Below are positions 27,043 through 38,175 of a DNA stretch of 64,000 nt, in pieces. The DNA is from Neoconidiobolus thromboides FSU 785 (lineage: Eukaryota > Entomophthoromycota > Entomophthoromycetes > Entomophthorales > Neoconidiobolaceae): assembly GCA_025603075.1 (NCBI GenBank), contig MU626313.1:51650-115649 (forward strand), written 5' to 3'. The notes under the pieces were generated by a model that was given only the letters and a program-made list of their open reading frames with translations, was not told where the DNA came from and did not search any database. The first letter of the stretch is position 1; every line of letters starts with the position of its first letter. The position numbers and the translations under genes are program-made.

Positions 27043-28650
27043 AAATGAAACCAATTCGGATATCTGTATATGTTTTTAGTAGATGGAGAAACGTTCTCCA
27101 GTGCAAGGTAATGTATAAAACAATATCAACTAATTAATATTGAAAATTTACTAGAGAAAATTTCATTGTCAAAGAACAGTTAATCTATGTAATTTATATA
27201 AGCTAATGATTAATAGATTAGAAATCATTGCTCCTTCATTTTCAGAAAGAGTAATAGAAAGCATAAAAAACTAGGTTAAAAATAATGTGGATAGCCTTAT
27301 AAATAAAGTGGATACCCTTGCAGCTCAAAACCAGGAATTGATCTTGAACTTCACTTTCATTGCTTTGCCTTTATAAGCTATTTTGAAAATAGCCAATACT
27401 TATAATGATGTAGCTGTTAGGATATAATCGGAGACCCGACTTTTGAAAAATCATTTATCATGTTAGAAAATGGCAATTATCTAGTAGTAGGACAAACTCA
27501 AGACATATTTAAGGAGAGTCTACTGAGAAATTATCTCTTTATATAGTATATAGAATTATTTGTACCATTTCAGGTACTCGTATTCCAATTTATGAGACAT
27601 TATCAATTTAATGGCGCTAAAAACACACATGAGGTACCGCTTTTTAAATTGTTTCTCAATCTCATTTAACTGATGTTAGTTTGCTTATTAAGTAATAAGA
27701 GAAGCTAAAAATAATCATAATAAACCTACTATTTTAGATATCTCAATTGAAACAATGGATCCGGATACTGAAAAAAAATCGATCGAAAAAAATATAGCTG
27801 AAGAATCGATACTATAACTATGACTACAAATCGTTTATGTGTTCTCTATTGAAATTAATTCGTTATAGCTCCGCTAGAACAGATACCACCTCCGATTCAC
27901 TTACATGGTAATATGATATGATTGAAAGCTTCATAAGAACTGATTAACATAATAGGTTGTTTTATTTGCTATATAATTATCCAGAAATATATAAAAATGA
28001 TAAAGAAATGTTCATAATACTCTCAGATGATAACTCGATTACTTACACTAAATGTGAATCAGGGTTTCATTACCTTAATGCTGCAATCCATGAAAGTTTA
28101 AAAATTTTACCATTAGTTGGTGGCATCACGATAAGATATGTGTTCAAAGAAGGCATAGTCATTGATAAGTATTATATACCAGAGAGCTTGACTAGAACAG
28201 CAAGTAAAAACTCACAAGATATATCACTTCAGGTCACAGTTGGAGTAAACGTCAATGGCCTACATAACTTACCATCCCAATGGAAGAATCCGAGTCAATT
28301 TAATCCTCAAAGATGATTACTAAATGGAAATTTTAAAGCTGATTCCAACTTCCCACTGTTTATAATAAGACCCAGAGCTTGTGTTGGTAGGACGTAAGTA
28401 TTACTTAATGAAACAAGATGATTGTTTACTTTTGATAACTAGTTTAGCTTGGATAGAATTATATCTAGCTACTGCTAATTTGGTAAGAACTTTCACCTTC
28501 AAAAAAGATATTGGAAAGAATATTAAATGTAAATATTTTGTGACTGCTCAACTTGTTAAATTCATTAAAGTTTCTATTATTAGATTAGTAGTAATTACTA
28601 AATGTGGACAATCAAAATTTGGTTAAATATTTCAAATCATTCCTTTAAAA
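27043..28650 (+). pseudogene. Cytochrome P450 pseudogene
   Basis: Scattered over all three plus frames are the blocks of a fungal P450 in the right order: KPIRISVYVF (N-terminal sheet), SPSFSERVIES-like helix C region (27238-27270), IGDPTFEKSF (27430), ARTDTTSDSLTW (I helix, ~27872), AAIHESLKILPLVGG (K helix/ExxR region, ~28080), GVNVNGLHNLP...NPSQFNPQR, RPRACVGR (heme-binding Cys, ~28374) and LAWIELYLATANLVRTF. Several stops and frameshifts separate them, and the Gly of the FxxGxRxC motif is lost (FIIRPRAC). An intact intron with good splice sites still splits CVGR and LAWIEL (28392-28439), so this is a decayed genomic copy, not a retrocopy. Confidence 0.88.
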
Positions 28651-28954
28651 GATTTGTTTTGAATAAATACTAGCTTTAAGTATCAATTTTTAAAGGCGAT
28701 AATGGAATTTATTTTAAATATGATTTCTATTCGCTTTACCACTTTTGAATATATGGATTAAATAGTTTATTAGACTAATATACTAATTTAATCTATTATT
28801 TCAATATTACTTATTTACACTGTTCCTTTTAAAATATTAACTTATATTATTTTACAACATTGAAAAATATAACTTTTAACACAATTAAATGCAAGGATTA
28901 TTAGTTTTAGAAATAAAAATAGAAAATAAAATTATTAAATATTAAATCCGGGCT

Positions 28955-30821
28955 TTAAATATATTTTATTTTAATACATTCAATAATATTAGCCTTAATA
29001 GTACCCATGGAATTAAACACTTCAATTTTACTTGACTGTTTTAAGTAGTTTAACCCATTTTCAATTGTGGTGTCAAAATTTAAATTACTTTTTACTTTAT
29101 ATCGAATAAGAAAGATAGTCCATTGAGTAATTATACCCAACCCAAAGCTAAACATATCAGCCACTCTCAACCCTGTACCATAAATAATAGCTAATTGACA
29201 CTCGATTAATATTTTCTCTAAGCACCCACTTCCATTTTTTGATGAAGAATAGGTTGAAAATCGATCAGTGTTTAGTTGTGCTGGGTGATAAAACTTTGGA
29301 GATAGCAAAAAGAACTTCAAAAAATGGCAAATAAATAATACGATGCTCCCATAGGCTTGAATTGGAGAATCCAAAACTTCCAAGTATGGCATTATGCCCA
29401 ACTGAGAAATTGCTATAAAGTAGTGCTCCTTTGTACTTTTAATTTTGTTTATTAAAAGCATAGTTCTTTCTATAATTCTTGTATTTTCTTCATTGTGCAT
29501 CATATAACTTTCTTTCAGTAAGCATATATGAAAGGCTATTAAACTTGAATCGCAGTAAAGTGAGCAAATTGTAACTTCACAGTATACATCGAAACTCTCA
29601 TCATTAACATATATCAATCCTTTGATATCTGTAAGATTATTTCTAATATTGAAGTATTCATATGATAAATAGATTGGGTTTCGTGGTATAGATAAATAAA
29701 ACCCAGCTATTAAGATGATAAAAGTTTGAAGCATTGCTATACACGAATATAACATGGCCCTTTCTAATAATACACATTGATGCATATTTTTAGGGCAATA
29801 GTTTAGACCTAGTAGATGGACTGCTTTTGCACAATATGCAAGATAATTTGTAAATTTAGAATAAACCCAATTGATTGAATACGAATAAAACAATAGTATA
29901 GTAATTATTTGAATGTTTTATAGCGTTGGCCTGATTGAATGAGGTACACCGAAATGAACCCTAAGTTTGCTTTTGAAATATTCAGTAAGATAGTTAGTTG
30001 TCTCATTTTTTTCCATATGACTTAAACCTACTAATAATATTGCTATTCTCAAAGGGCCCTTCTTCGAAGAAATATTAAAATGAGATTTTATAAATAGAAG
30101 AAATATTTTATTACTATATTCAAAAAAGCATTTGTGAGCTTCACTTAATACATAATTTAAGTTTATTATTTTTCGAATCTCTGGTGTGTTGTGTGGACTT
30201 AATGTCCCTTGGATCTTTACAGCCGGAGCAAACTTTGTACTCAAATCTAAAAATACGGATTGGTTTTGATTTTGACTAAATAAAGATGGATATTAGAATA
30301 AAGTCATTAGATTATGAAAAGTTTTCTTATCTGGATAGCTCGTAAATAGTTCTAATACTGTCTGATTTTGAAAAGACTTAATTGATCTAATCAGCTGTAG
30401 GTCATTTTTATGTGTATCTATAATTCCTACCTTTTGTTCTATTTGTTTAGCTTTATTGGTAACTTTCTTCTTTACTGATCCTTCTAGCTTAAAGCTTGAT
30501 ACATTTTCTTCCATTCCAAGTAGCTGTTTACCATATATATTCTTTATTAAATAAACACACATTCTTCTTTTTACAAGTTTGACGAATTAGTAACGCTCTG
30601 TCACATTTACGGTGGAGTTTTATATATCTATCGCATCTAATTAAGGTACGAGAAACAGTTTGTGTGCCCGATTGTATCAATATTAAGGAAATAAAAGAGA
30701 TAGGCGAAAAAAATCTAGAATGGACCTTAATATATAATTTTATAAGATGCGAACTTTCCAGACTAATTAAAACTATTGAACAAATCAACTTAAGTTTGTC
30801 TAGAATTCCTTTTAAAATCAC
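28955..30821 (-). pseudogene. Zn2Cys6 fungal transcription factor pseudogene
   Basis: From 30562 to 28955 one minus-strand frame is open except for two TAA codons (30295-30293 and 29920-29918). It encodes the middle-homology region of fungal binuclear-cluster regulators: YPDKKTFHNL, then NYLAYCAKAVHLLGL, ERAMLYSCIAMLQ. Upstream, in another frame, a cluster remnant reads CDRYIKLHRKCDR then TCKKKNVC: the second and a later Cys of the expected six-Cys pattern are replaced, and a frameshift near 30550 separates it from the rest. So both DNA-binding and full-length translation are lost. It lies next to the dead P450, on the opposite strand. Confidence 0.75.
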
Positions 30822-32531
30822 TTATACCTTAAATTATTTATGAGCTATATTTTTTAGATCACACTTTTTATTAATAAATTTTAAATGTCACGAATTGTTT
30901 TTATCAATATTAATTATAAGAGGTAGTGGTAAAAGGTGATTGTTGAACTATTTGAGCTCAATAATTATTAATATTTGTACAAAAAATACCAATAAGTAGA
31001 AAAATATCAAGATGCCATATCCTAAGTATAATGTCGGAAATAGTCAAATTTAATGCTAATCCCAACCTTGATTTCTTGGGTCAAACGTAAGATAAATCAT
31101 CCTTTAACCTTTTAATATAACTCATTATTAAGAGGTTTAATATCAGCTCATAGTTTGACCTTAACTATAAAATCCTTATTTACATTTAACATTAATAAAA
31201 TGTTCCTATAGCTGCAAAATTATCTGTAACTGTTCTAGATTTAAAACTGCAATTTCAAAAGGAATTGTTAAGCTTAAATGATATAAACATAATAGTTTAA
31301 AATAAAGTTTATTTTTTTCTTAAAATATGAAAACAATGTATTTTTAAATTAGTTATGTACCAATGTTTTTATTATACAAGCTAGGTTATAATTTATTGAT
31401 TATAAACAAATTGCCTAAAAGAAGGTTGTATCATATTTATAAAATAGTTACATGGGGATGTGCTTTAATGTTTAAGAATTTTACTGACAAATTTTCCGCT
31501 TAAACAGCACTTAAAAAATGGAAAAAATAATGAAGTTAAAAAAACACTCCCATATGATAAAAAATATAAAAATTATTACAAAGAAATAAAACTATTACAA
31601 CATAAAATTACTACAAGGACATTATGACACGCACGTACAACGTTTATAGCTTTATTCCTAACAAATGTATTAAAATGGCAGAGAAATGTCAATGTTAAAA
31701 TGAAGAAAGGTTGTTAAATGTTTTCTGAAGTTAATTTATTCCAACTTAAGCTTTTAACTTGTAATCTTGTATTAATCTTAGTTAAATCGTGATAGCTATA
31801 TGCAATAAATCCTGCTACCTTAAAGATATTTTTAAAGTATTTAATAAATAGTTTACTAATAGGATTATGATCATAATTGAATAAAGAAATCTATAAAAAT
31901 TTTTACGAAATTTCACCTAAAATTATATTCAAATTATATTATAACTCGATCTAAAGTAAATGTGACTAGTTTGTTAATTAACTCTTAATAGGTAAGTCTT
32001 ACTTATTTTGCATAATTTAATTATAGCTGTTTATTTTTTTAAATATTATCTTATATTATTTACATTTTAGTGCATATATACGCCTTTATCTTTATTTATT
32101 TATAGTTTATATTTTCAATTAACATCATGTTACTACAATTATTCTATTTAAATGTAACAATATAAACGTCATCAAACTAACTAGACTATTTTATAAAAAA
32201 ATTAGGTATCTACTTTCAGCATTAGCAACTTTCTTTTAATGTTTTCTAAACAAAGTGCAATGATTAACTCAGCAATCTGTAAGCTAATTGCTGATAAATT
32301 TTGAGATCATTTTCCAACTACCAAACAATGAAATTATGCAGTAAAGGAATAATAACCAATTATAATGAGCCAAATGGAAAATTTAAGCTACCAACAAATT
32401 GTAATAATTTAACGATATTTAATTGGTTAAAAATGAAAAAATTAAGATTTGAGTATTTAAAAAAAAAAAATCAAGTTTAAAAAAAGCATTCTTTTTATTA
32501 AAATTCATAATAAAAACCAAACTATAGCACT
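30822..32531. other. 1.7-kb spacer with one MITE
   Basis: No coding sequence recognised; MITE copy 12 at 31451-31555. The end is the promoter region of the secreted-protein gene at 32532, with an A-tract at about 32459-32470. Confidence 0.5.
31451..31555 (+). repeat. Foldback MITE copy 12
   Basis: Plus orientation: GGGGATGTGCTTTAATG left, CAGCACTTAAAAAATGG centre, AAACACTCCC right. Confidence 0.88.
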
Positions 32532-33560
32532 ATGAAGCTATTAGTATTCCTATTTGTTTTAGTCTCCGTATTAAGTTTATCCGTCCAAGCCTTTAAGAAA
32601 ATTGTTAAGGTAAATTTTATTGATGAAGGTATCGAAGAAATTACACTTGATGTCAAAACCAAAGCTTACGAGTGCAAAGATACTTCTTACAAAGTACTCA
32701 ATATTATACCTAACTTAGCTGATTCCCTTTATGAGAAATTTTTATCCTCTGAGACCCCAGCTGGAAAGGTAACTAAAGAATATACTGATTATGCAACTAA
32801 TTGGATCAATGAAAAATACAACTCAATGATACAAAATAACCAAGCAAGCTTTGTAGTAAATGATGAAGCCGTTGATGAAAAGATACGTAAGAATGTAAAG
32901 AAAGTGGATGTTTTTGAATTGATTGGAAAAAGATTTCAAGAAATTATCAACCCAGTTTATCCTTATTTATTAAATGCATACAACAACTTTGATAAATATT
33001 ATGAAATTGTCGTTGAAAACATTGAAAAAGGTATTAAGTTAGCCCAAAAATATATTGTTGCCGAATACAACCAAATTGTAAAGAATTATAATAGCCATCC
33101 AATAGTCACTAAAAATAAAGGATCCCAATTTCAATTTGTTAATGTACTTAACAAGAATATCCAAGATATTAGAAAATGGTACCACAAAGCGCTACCAGCA
33201 ACTGTTCAAGTTGAAAACATAGTCTATCATGGCCTTGGTGGCTTCCAAAAACGAGGTAGTGAATTATATAATAAAGCTTATGAATCTGGATGTGATTATT
33301 TTAAAGCAATTACCCAAAGCAATGGACTTAAAGTGGTTGAAATTGACAGTAAAAAAGAAACCAAAGCCCCAAGAAATACCGAAACCAAATATTTCAATTG
33401 TCGTTTAATTACCAAGTTTGGTACCAAAGTTGATCCTAAATCCACTGATATTCATGAAAAAGTAAAGGAGATTATCAAGGAAGGTGTTTATTCGGAAGTT
33501 ATCATGGGATATAAAATGAAAGATAAACAAAATAGAGTCTATCTTAAATTAGTGTGTTAA
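32532..33560 (+). CDS. Secreted protein of unknown function
   Basis: 342-aa intronless gene with a clear signal peptide (MKLLVFLFVLVSVLSLSVQA, predicted cut before FKK). The mature part is Lys/Asn/Tyr-rich and largely helical in character (VFELIGKRFQEIINPVYPYLL, YYEIVVENIEKGIKLAQKY). It has only a few Cys residues, including the last residue (KLVC end). I recognise no catalytic motif, transmembrane span or GPI signal. The short spacing of hydrophobic residues suggests an all-alpha secreted fold. Neighbouring genes give no hint. Confidence 0.75.
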   Translation: MKLLVFLFVLVSVLSLSVQAFKKIVKVNFIDEGIEEITLDVKTKAYECKDTSYKVLNIIPNLADSLYEKFLSSETPAGKVTKEYTDYATNWINEKYNSMIQNNQASFVVNDEAVDEKIRKNVKKVDVFELIGKRFQEIINPVYPYLLNAYNNFDKYYEIVVENIEKGIKLAQKYIVAEYNQIVKNYNSHPIVTKNKGSQFQFVNVLNKNIQDIRKWYHKALPATVQVENIVYHGLGGFQKRGSELYNKAYESGCDYFKAITQSNGLKVVEIDSKKETKAPRNTETKYFNCRLITKFGTKVDPKSTDIHEKVKEIIKEGVYSEVIMGYKMKDKQNRVYLKLVC

Positions 33561-33935
33561 TACGTAAATAATACTATCGCTCGCTTTTGCTGAAATAAAA
33601 ATTTTGATATTATTACTCTTATTTTTTACCTTTGTTTTTTACCTTTGTTTTGTAATTGTTATATACAACAAATTTGTATAAGTTAATAGAAACAATGTAA
33701 AGTTTTAATCTTGGTTATCTATATTGATATCTCACAGTCCGTTTATTAAAGCGCTTAAACTTTAATACATTTAGTTTGAATTAAACATAAGTTTTAAAGC
33801 TAACTTACTGAATTTATAAGATTTAATTTTAAATAACTCAAGTATGGAATATAGCATGAATTAAACAATACACTATTAGTAATTATCTTTATTCACTAAG
33901 AAATAAAAAATTTAAAAACAATTAATAAAACACTC

Positions 33936-35286
33936 CTATTGATGCAAATGGGGATGGATAACACCTTCTTCATTATTATCATTTTGAAGGGGTTGATAAT
34001 TAGCTTTCTTTTGCTGATACTTAAAATAATTATACCAACCAATCCCAATAATAGAAATAATTAAACTAAGAAAAGTTATTAGCTTAAATATTATATAATA
34101 AAAATAAAGGATTTACCCAAAATAATTCAATAAACTTAATGTATCTTTAAATAATAATACCGAAATAGCAATCATCATAACTTCTTTAGAGATACCAGTA
34201 ATTGACATAGTCAACGTTGAAGTAAGTTGAATTAAACCAAACTCTGCTAAAGTCATTAAAAAAGCGATAAGACCACCAATGAGTACTAGAGTCCAAGAGG
34301 GTAAATAAGTATGTGAATTAGTAGCAAACATATGACTAGGTAAATTTAATATATCTTCAAAAAAGAGGGAACAAATGAACATGAATACACTCATAACAGG
34401 TGCTACTTTATAAAGGGTAATAATAGGGTGGTCTAATCCAAGTTCACTATTTTGTAATAAAATCTGAGTTAAACACCATTTTATACCGGAACTTATTGAA
34501 CCAACTAAAATTAATATAAAACCCAACAAATTGAAGGTAGTGTTATTGATAGAAGCTAAAGCTACACCAACACATATTAATACTATTATTAAAATTAACT
34601 GGACTCTCACTTTTTCTAATTTTAATATAAAAGAAAACAATAATACCCAAATTGGTACTGTAGATTTTATCACAGTATAAAAACTTAATGTTACAAACAT
34701 TAATGCAGCATTGCATGTACTGATTTCTAAACCTCCGGCAATGGCACATGGAGCCTTGGATTAAAAATTAACTTATAGAAAAATAGAAAACAAAAAAAGA
34801 GATGAACTTACCACTTTAAGCCAAAAATCTTTTTCAAAAAAAGAGACTACTTTTTTATCATTAAACTCGGTCCCTGTATTATGAAAGTTGGGAAATTGAC
34901 TTGGTTGTAGATAATTGATGAAAAAATAAGATAAAAAAAAGTGAAAACAAGCATGAAATGAAGAGGACAATAATGGATATTTAAAATTATTATATTTTGC
35001 TCCAAATAATATCTTGTTGATAGAGCTTAGTCCTGCTGAACATGCAAACCAAGTTATTATACATAGTAGTATTTTGATTGCATTCAGACTTAATCTAGAG
35101 GTTTTAGAATGAATTATTATTTTTGAATAAATTGATAGATGTGTAGTTACTTGTTTTTTATCGTTTGATACATCCTTTTTAAATATCTAAAAAATAAATT
35201 AAATAATACGAAAATAAAAAATTTGAATCTCAATAAATGTTAGTTGAAACTAAAATCTCGTTAAAATAGTGTAGCTTTTTATTCAT
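33936..35286 (-). CDS. Nucleotide-sugar/triose-phosphate-type transporter, SLC35C2-like, 4 exons
   Basis: Exons 35186-34812, 34754-34117, 34065-33936 are well supported; a 12-codon first exon at 35286-35251 (donor GTTTCA, weak) is a guess that supplies an ATG. Total about 392 aa. The sequence follows SLC35C2: LCIITWFACSAGLSSINK and YPLLSSSFHA at the N-terminus, LKV-APCAIAGGLEISTCN across the first intron, LSFYTVIKST, SGIKWCLTQILLQNSELGL, and STLTMSITGISKEVMM near the end. About ten membrane spans are expected. Members reside in Golgi/ER membranes and exchange nucleotide sugars or phosphates; SLC35C2 affects fucosylation in animals. The Pro/His/Asn-rich C-terminus is cytosolic by analogy. Confidence 0.82.
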
Positions 35287-35514
35287 CAACTGATAAATTG
35301 TAAGGTTTCGACTTGAATTTTATTGGTTTCTTAATAAGAAATAAAAGGAGTTTTAGTGCCATTATTTTTAAAAAATTGCGTTTTTTGCAATAAGTTGATG
35401 CTAACAAATTAAACTAATAAAATACACCTACATCATCTCAAAAAAAAGAAAGCAAACTTCCAATTCGGACAAATTTCAATTTTTAGTTCATAAATTAACA
35501 AATATACTAATAAA
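35287..35514. promoter_or_regulatory. Divergent promoter, SLC35C2-like / ARP1
   Basis: About 230 bp separate the two start regions, one on each strand. No element is recognised. Confidence 0.35.
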
Positions 35515-37046
35515 ATGGAATATGAAGAAGTATTAACAAATCAACCTATAGTAATAGATAATGTAAGCTGCAATAATATTTTAAAAAAGATTCAAATAAT
35601 CAATACCAAATAAAAGGGTTCCGGTGTTATCAAGAGTGGTTTTGCTGGTGCAACTTCACCAAAATCGTATTTTCCATCAATGTAATTCATTATTAGCCTT
35701 CATTTACTCCACTTAATAAAAAAATTAATCCATTATCAGCGTAGGTCATCCTAAACATACAAGAGTGTTAGCAGGGGGAGTAGAAGGGGATACATTTATC
35801 GGTAAAAGAGCGGAAGAACTTCGAGGTTTACTGAAATTGAGTTATCCAATTGAACATGGAACTATCAATAACTGGGATGATATGGAAACTATTTGGAGAC
35901 ATTTATATAGTCAAGAGTTAGATGTTTCTTCAGAAGAGGTAACTAGCTATAAAGTAAAAAATAGAGTCTTAATTAATATTCAACTTTTTTTTAGCATCCT
36001 GTCTTGTTAACTGAAGCCCCATTTTCACCAACTCAAATGAGGGACAGGGCAGCTCAAATTTTTTTTGAAACATTCAACGTACCTTCCTTTTTAACTTCGG
36101 TTCAAGCTATTTTAAGTTTGTAAATCTTATTATTATTATAAAAAGATCTTTTGATTTAATTTGATAATAGGTATGCTTCTGGTCGTACCACAGGTATAGT
36201 GTTAGATTGTGGTGATGGAGTAACTCATGCAGTACCCATTTATGAAGGGTTTTCTATGCCAAATGCAGTCAAAAGAGTGGACATTGCTGGAAGGTAAGTA
36301 AAAACTGAGATTATCATATTATACAGCGACTAAAGAAAGATATAAATGTATAGAGATGTAACCGAATATCTTCAAGTATTATTACGTAAAGGAGGATATA
36401 ATTTTCATACCAGTGCCGAAAAAGAGATCGTTCGATTAATTAAAGAAAAAACATGTTATGTTAGTTCTTCACCTAATAAAGAAGCTAAAGAAACAAGTGG
36501 TAAGGTTTCCGACTTTTTATTACCGGATGGGCAGATTATTAAAGTAAGTGAATGATTTTATTTTATTAAAATTTCAGGGTTAATATATTAATCTATCTAT
36601 TTTATAGTTAGGTTCTGAACGCTATAGAGCGGCTGAGATTTTGTTTAATCCAGAAATTTATGGATTAGAATATTCAGGATTACCACAGGTGATTGTGGAT
36701 TCGATATCTAAAGTGGATTTAGATTTAAGAGCTGATCTTTATAAAAATATAGTATTATCAGGTGGTTCAACTTTATTTAAAGGTTTTGGTGAACGTATGC
36801 TTCAAGATATACGTAAATTAGCACCTAAAGATTTAAAAATTAAAATCACCGCTCCTCCTGAAAGAAAGTTTACTACTTGGATCGGCGGTTCTATTTTGGC
36901 TTCACTTTCTACCTTTAAAAAAGTAAGTTTTTTATAGCTATTATAAGTTGTAGGTGAAGTGTTAATGTTTTTTTAATTAGATGATGGTCACTATTGATGA
37001 ATATCGTGAAGATCCACGAATCATTCATACTCGTTCTATTTGTTAG
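35515..37046 (+). CDS. ARP1: Centractin, actin-related protein 1 of dynactin, 8 exons
   Basis: Exons: 35515-35562, 35617-35681, 35740-35938, 35995-36119, 36171-36293, 36354-36543, 36608-36922, 36981-37046; all phase-consistent, giving 376 aa, exactly the usual Arp1 length. Arp1 forms the short filament of dynactin, the cofactor of cytoplasmic dynein. Arp1-specific blocks: [10 protein letters not shown]-like start ([10 protein letters not shown]), [94 protein letters not shown]. The nucleotide-binding loops of the actin fold are intact. ARP1 rather than actin is indicated by [13 protein letters not shown] and the short C-terminus HTRSIC. Confidence 0.96.
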
Positions 37047-37405
37047 AAGTTATTTTTACACCATTGGAAGCTAGTTGGAACTCAATTTTTTTAATAAAAA
37101 ATAAATAAATGATAAGTTTGTTGTTTATAGATAGTTTTTTTGAATAATGTTCAATATTCTCATCTTTTTTAAAAATTTGTTTAATAATAATATATAAATT
37201 ATTTCTTTTTAGATATTTGAATTGAATTTTTCTTGAATTAAAAAGTACTAATAGTTAAACTAATAAATTAAATGGAAGATAATCAAAATCAAACAATCTA
37301 TAAAAGATACTCTAAACATCCAGTTAGAAAGTAATTAGGATTGGTTATCAATGAAGAATTTATTAAATCCTAAACAAACTCTAAATCTTCCATCAATTCA
37401 CTCAT

Positions 37406-37755
37406 TTATTTCTAAAAAAATCTATTAGCGAAAAACCCTCATCAAAAAAAAAAACTTACAGTGATCATCTTATACATTTTGTAAGTAGCACCAACAGATC
37501 CAGCAGCGATCAAAGTGCAGAGAACTCCAAAGACAAGTTTATCGGAACTACCTTTACGAAGATAAAGTAAAGAGTTGCTTGGTTTCTAAAGAATGAACAA
37601 ATATTAGTTTCATTGATTTTGTTTATATTGTTATTTTTAGTATCGTTGTTGTTTCAATTTATAGCTTTTATATTAGATTAATGAATGACAAGTTTTCTAC
37701 TTACTTGGAAAAAAATTTGTTGTTGACGTATAGTATTTGGGTTATTAAAACTCAT
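37406..37755 (-). CDS. Cytochrome c oxidase subunit VIIa-like protein, 3 exons
   Basis: Predicted 60-aa protein from exons 37755-37705, 37585-37460 and a 6-nt terminal exon 37411-37406 (Lys-stop). It reads MSFNNPNTIRQQQIFFQ, KPSNSLLYLRKGSSDK, LVFGVLCTLIAAGSVGA, TYKMYKMIT. The YLRKGSSDK block followed by one membrane span and a short basic tail is the COX7A pattern. This is an accessory subunit of complex IV in the inner mitochondrial membrane. If the last intron is not removed, translation would instead end three codons of Phe after VS; both outcomes give a similar small protein. Confidence 0.72.
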
Positions 37756-38175
37756 CTTTTGAATTCGAAATATTGATGGAAAAAAAAATCACTTAATTGA
37801 ACTAACTAGTTACAATGGCACTCGGCTTAATTTTGAAATTGGATCATTCGATTTCATAATGGGAACTTGGAATGTAGTAAATTTCATTCTTTTTATTAGA
37901 TCTTCAATTTTTATTTTAAAAATAATAATACAAAAATTACAACCTCAAAAAAATAAAACGCAAAAAAATAACAGTCTTATTATCAAAAAAAAGTAAATTT
38001 ATTGAACTTTAGATTTTGTGTTTGTATTTATATTTATATTCATATTTATATTTATATTTATATTTATATTTATATTTATATTTATATCCATATTCATATA
38101 AAAAAAGAATAGTTTTCTCCGTAAAAAAATAGAACTTAGTAACCTATATACTTATAACTATACAAATTCAACTCA
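37756..38175. other. Spacer with a TTTATA tandem repeat
   Basis: Lies between the COX7A-like start and the YVH1 3' end. Holds a hexamer repeat (separate entry) and A-rich runs. Confidence 0.5.
38028..38100. repeat. TTTATA hexamer microsatellite
   Basis: About a dozen direct copies of ATATTT/TTTATA, with two C-containing variants (ATATTC, ATATCC). Confidence 0.85.
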
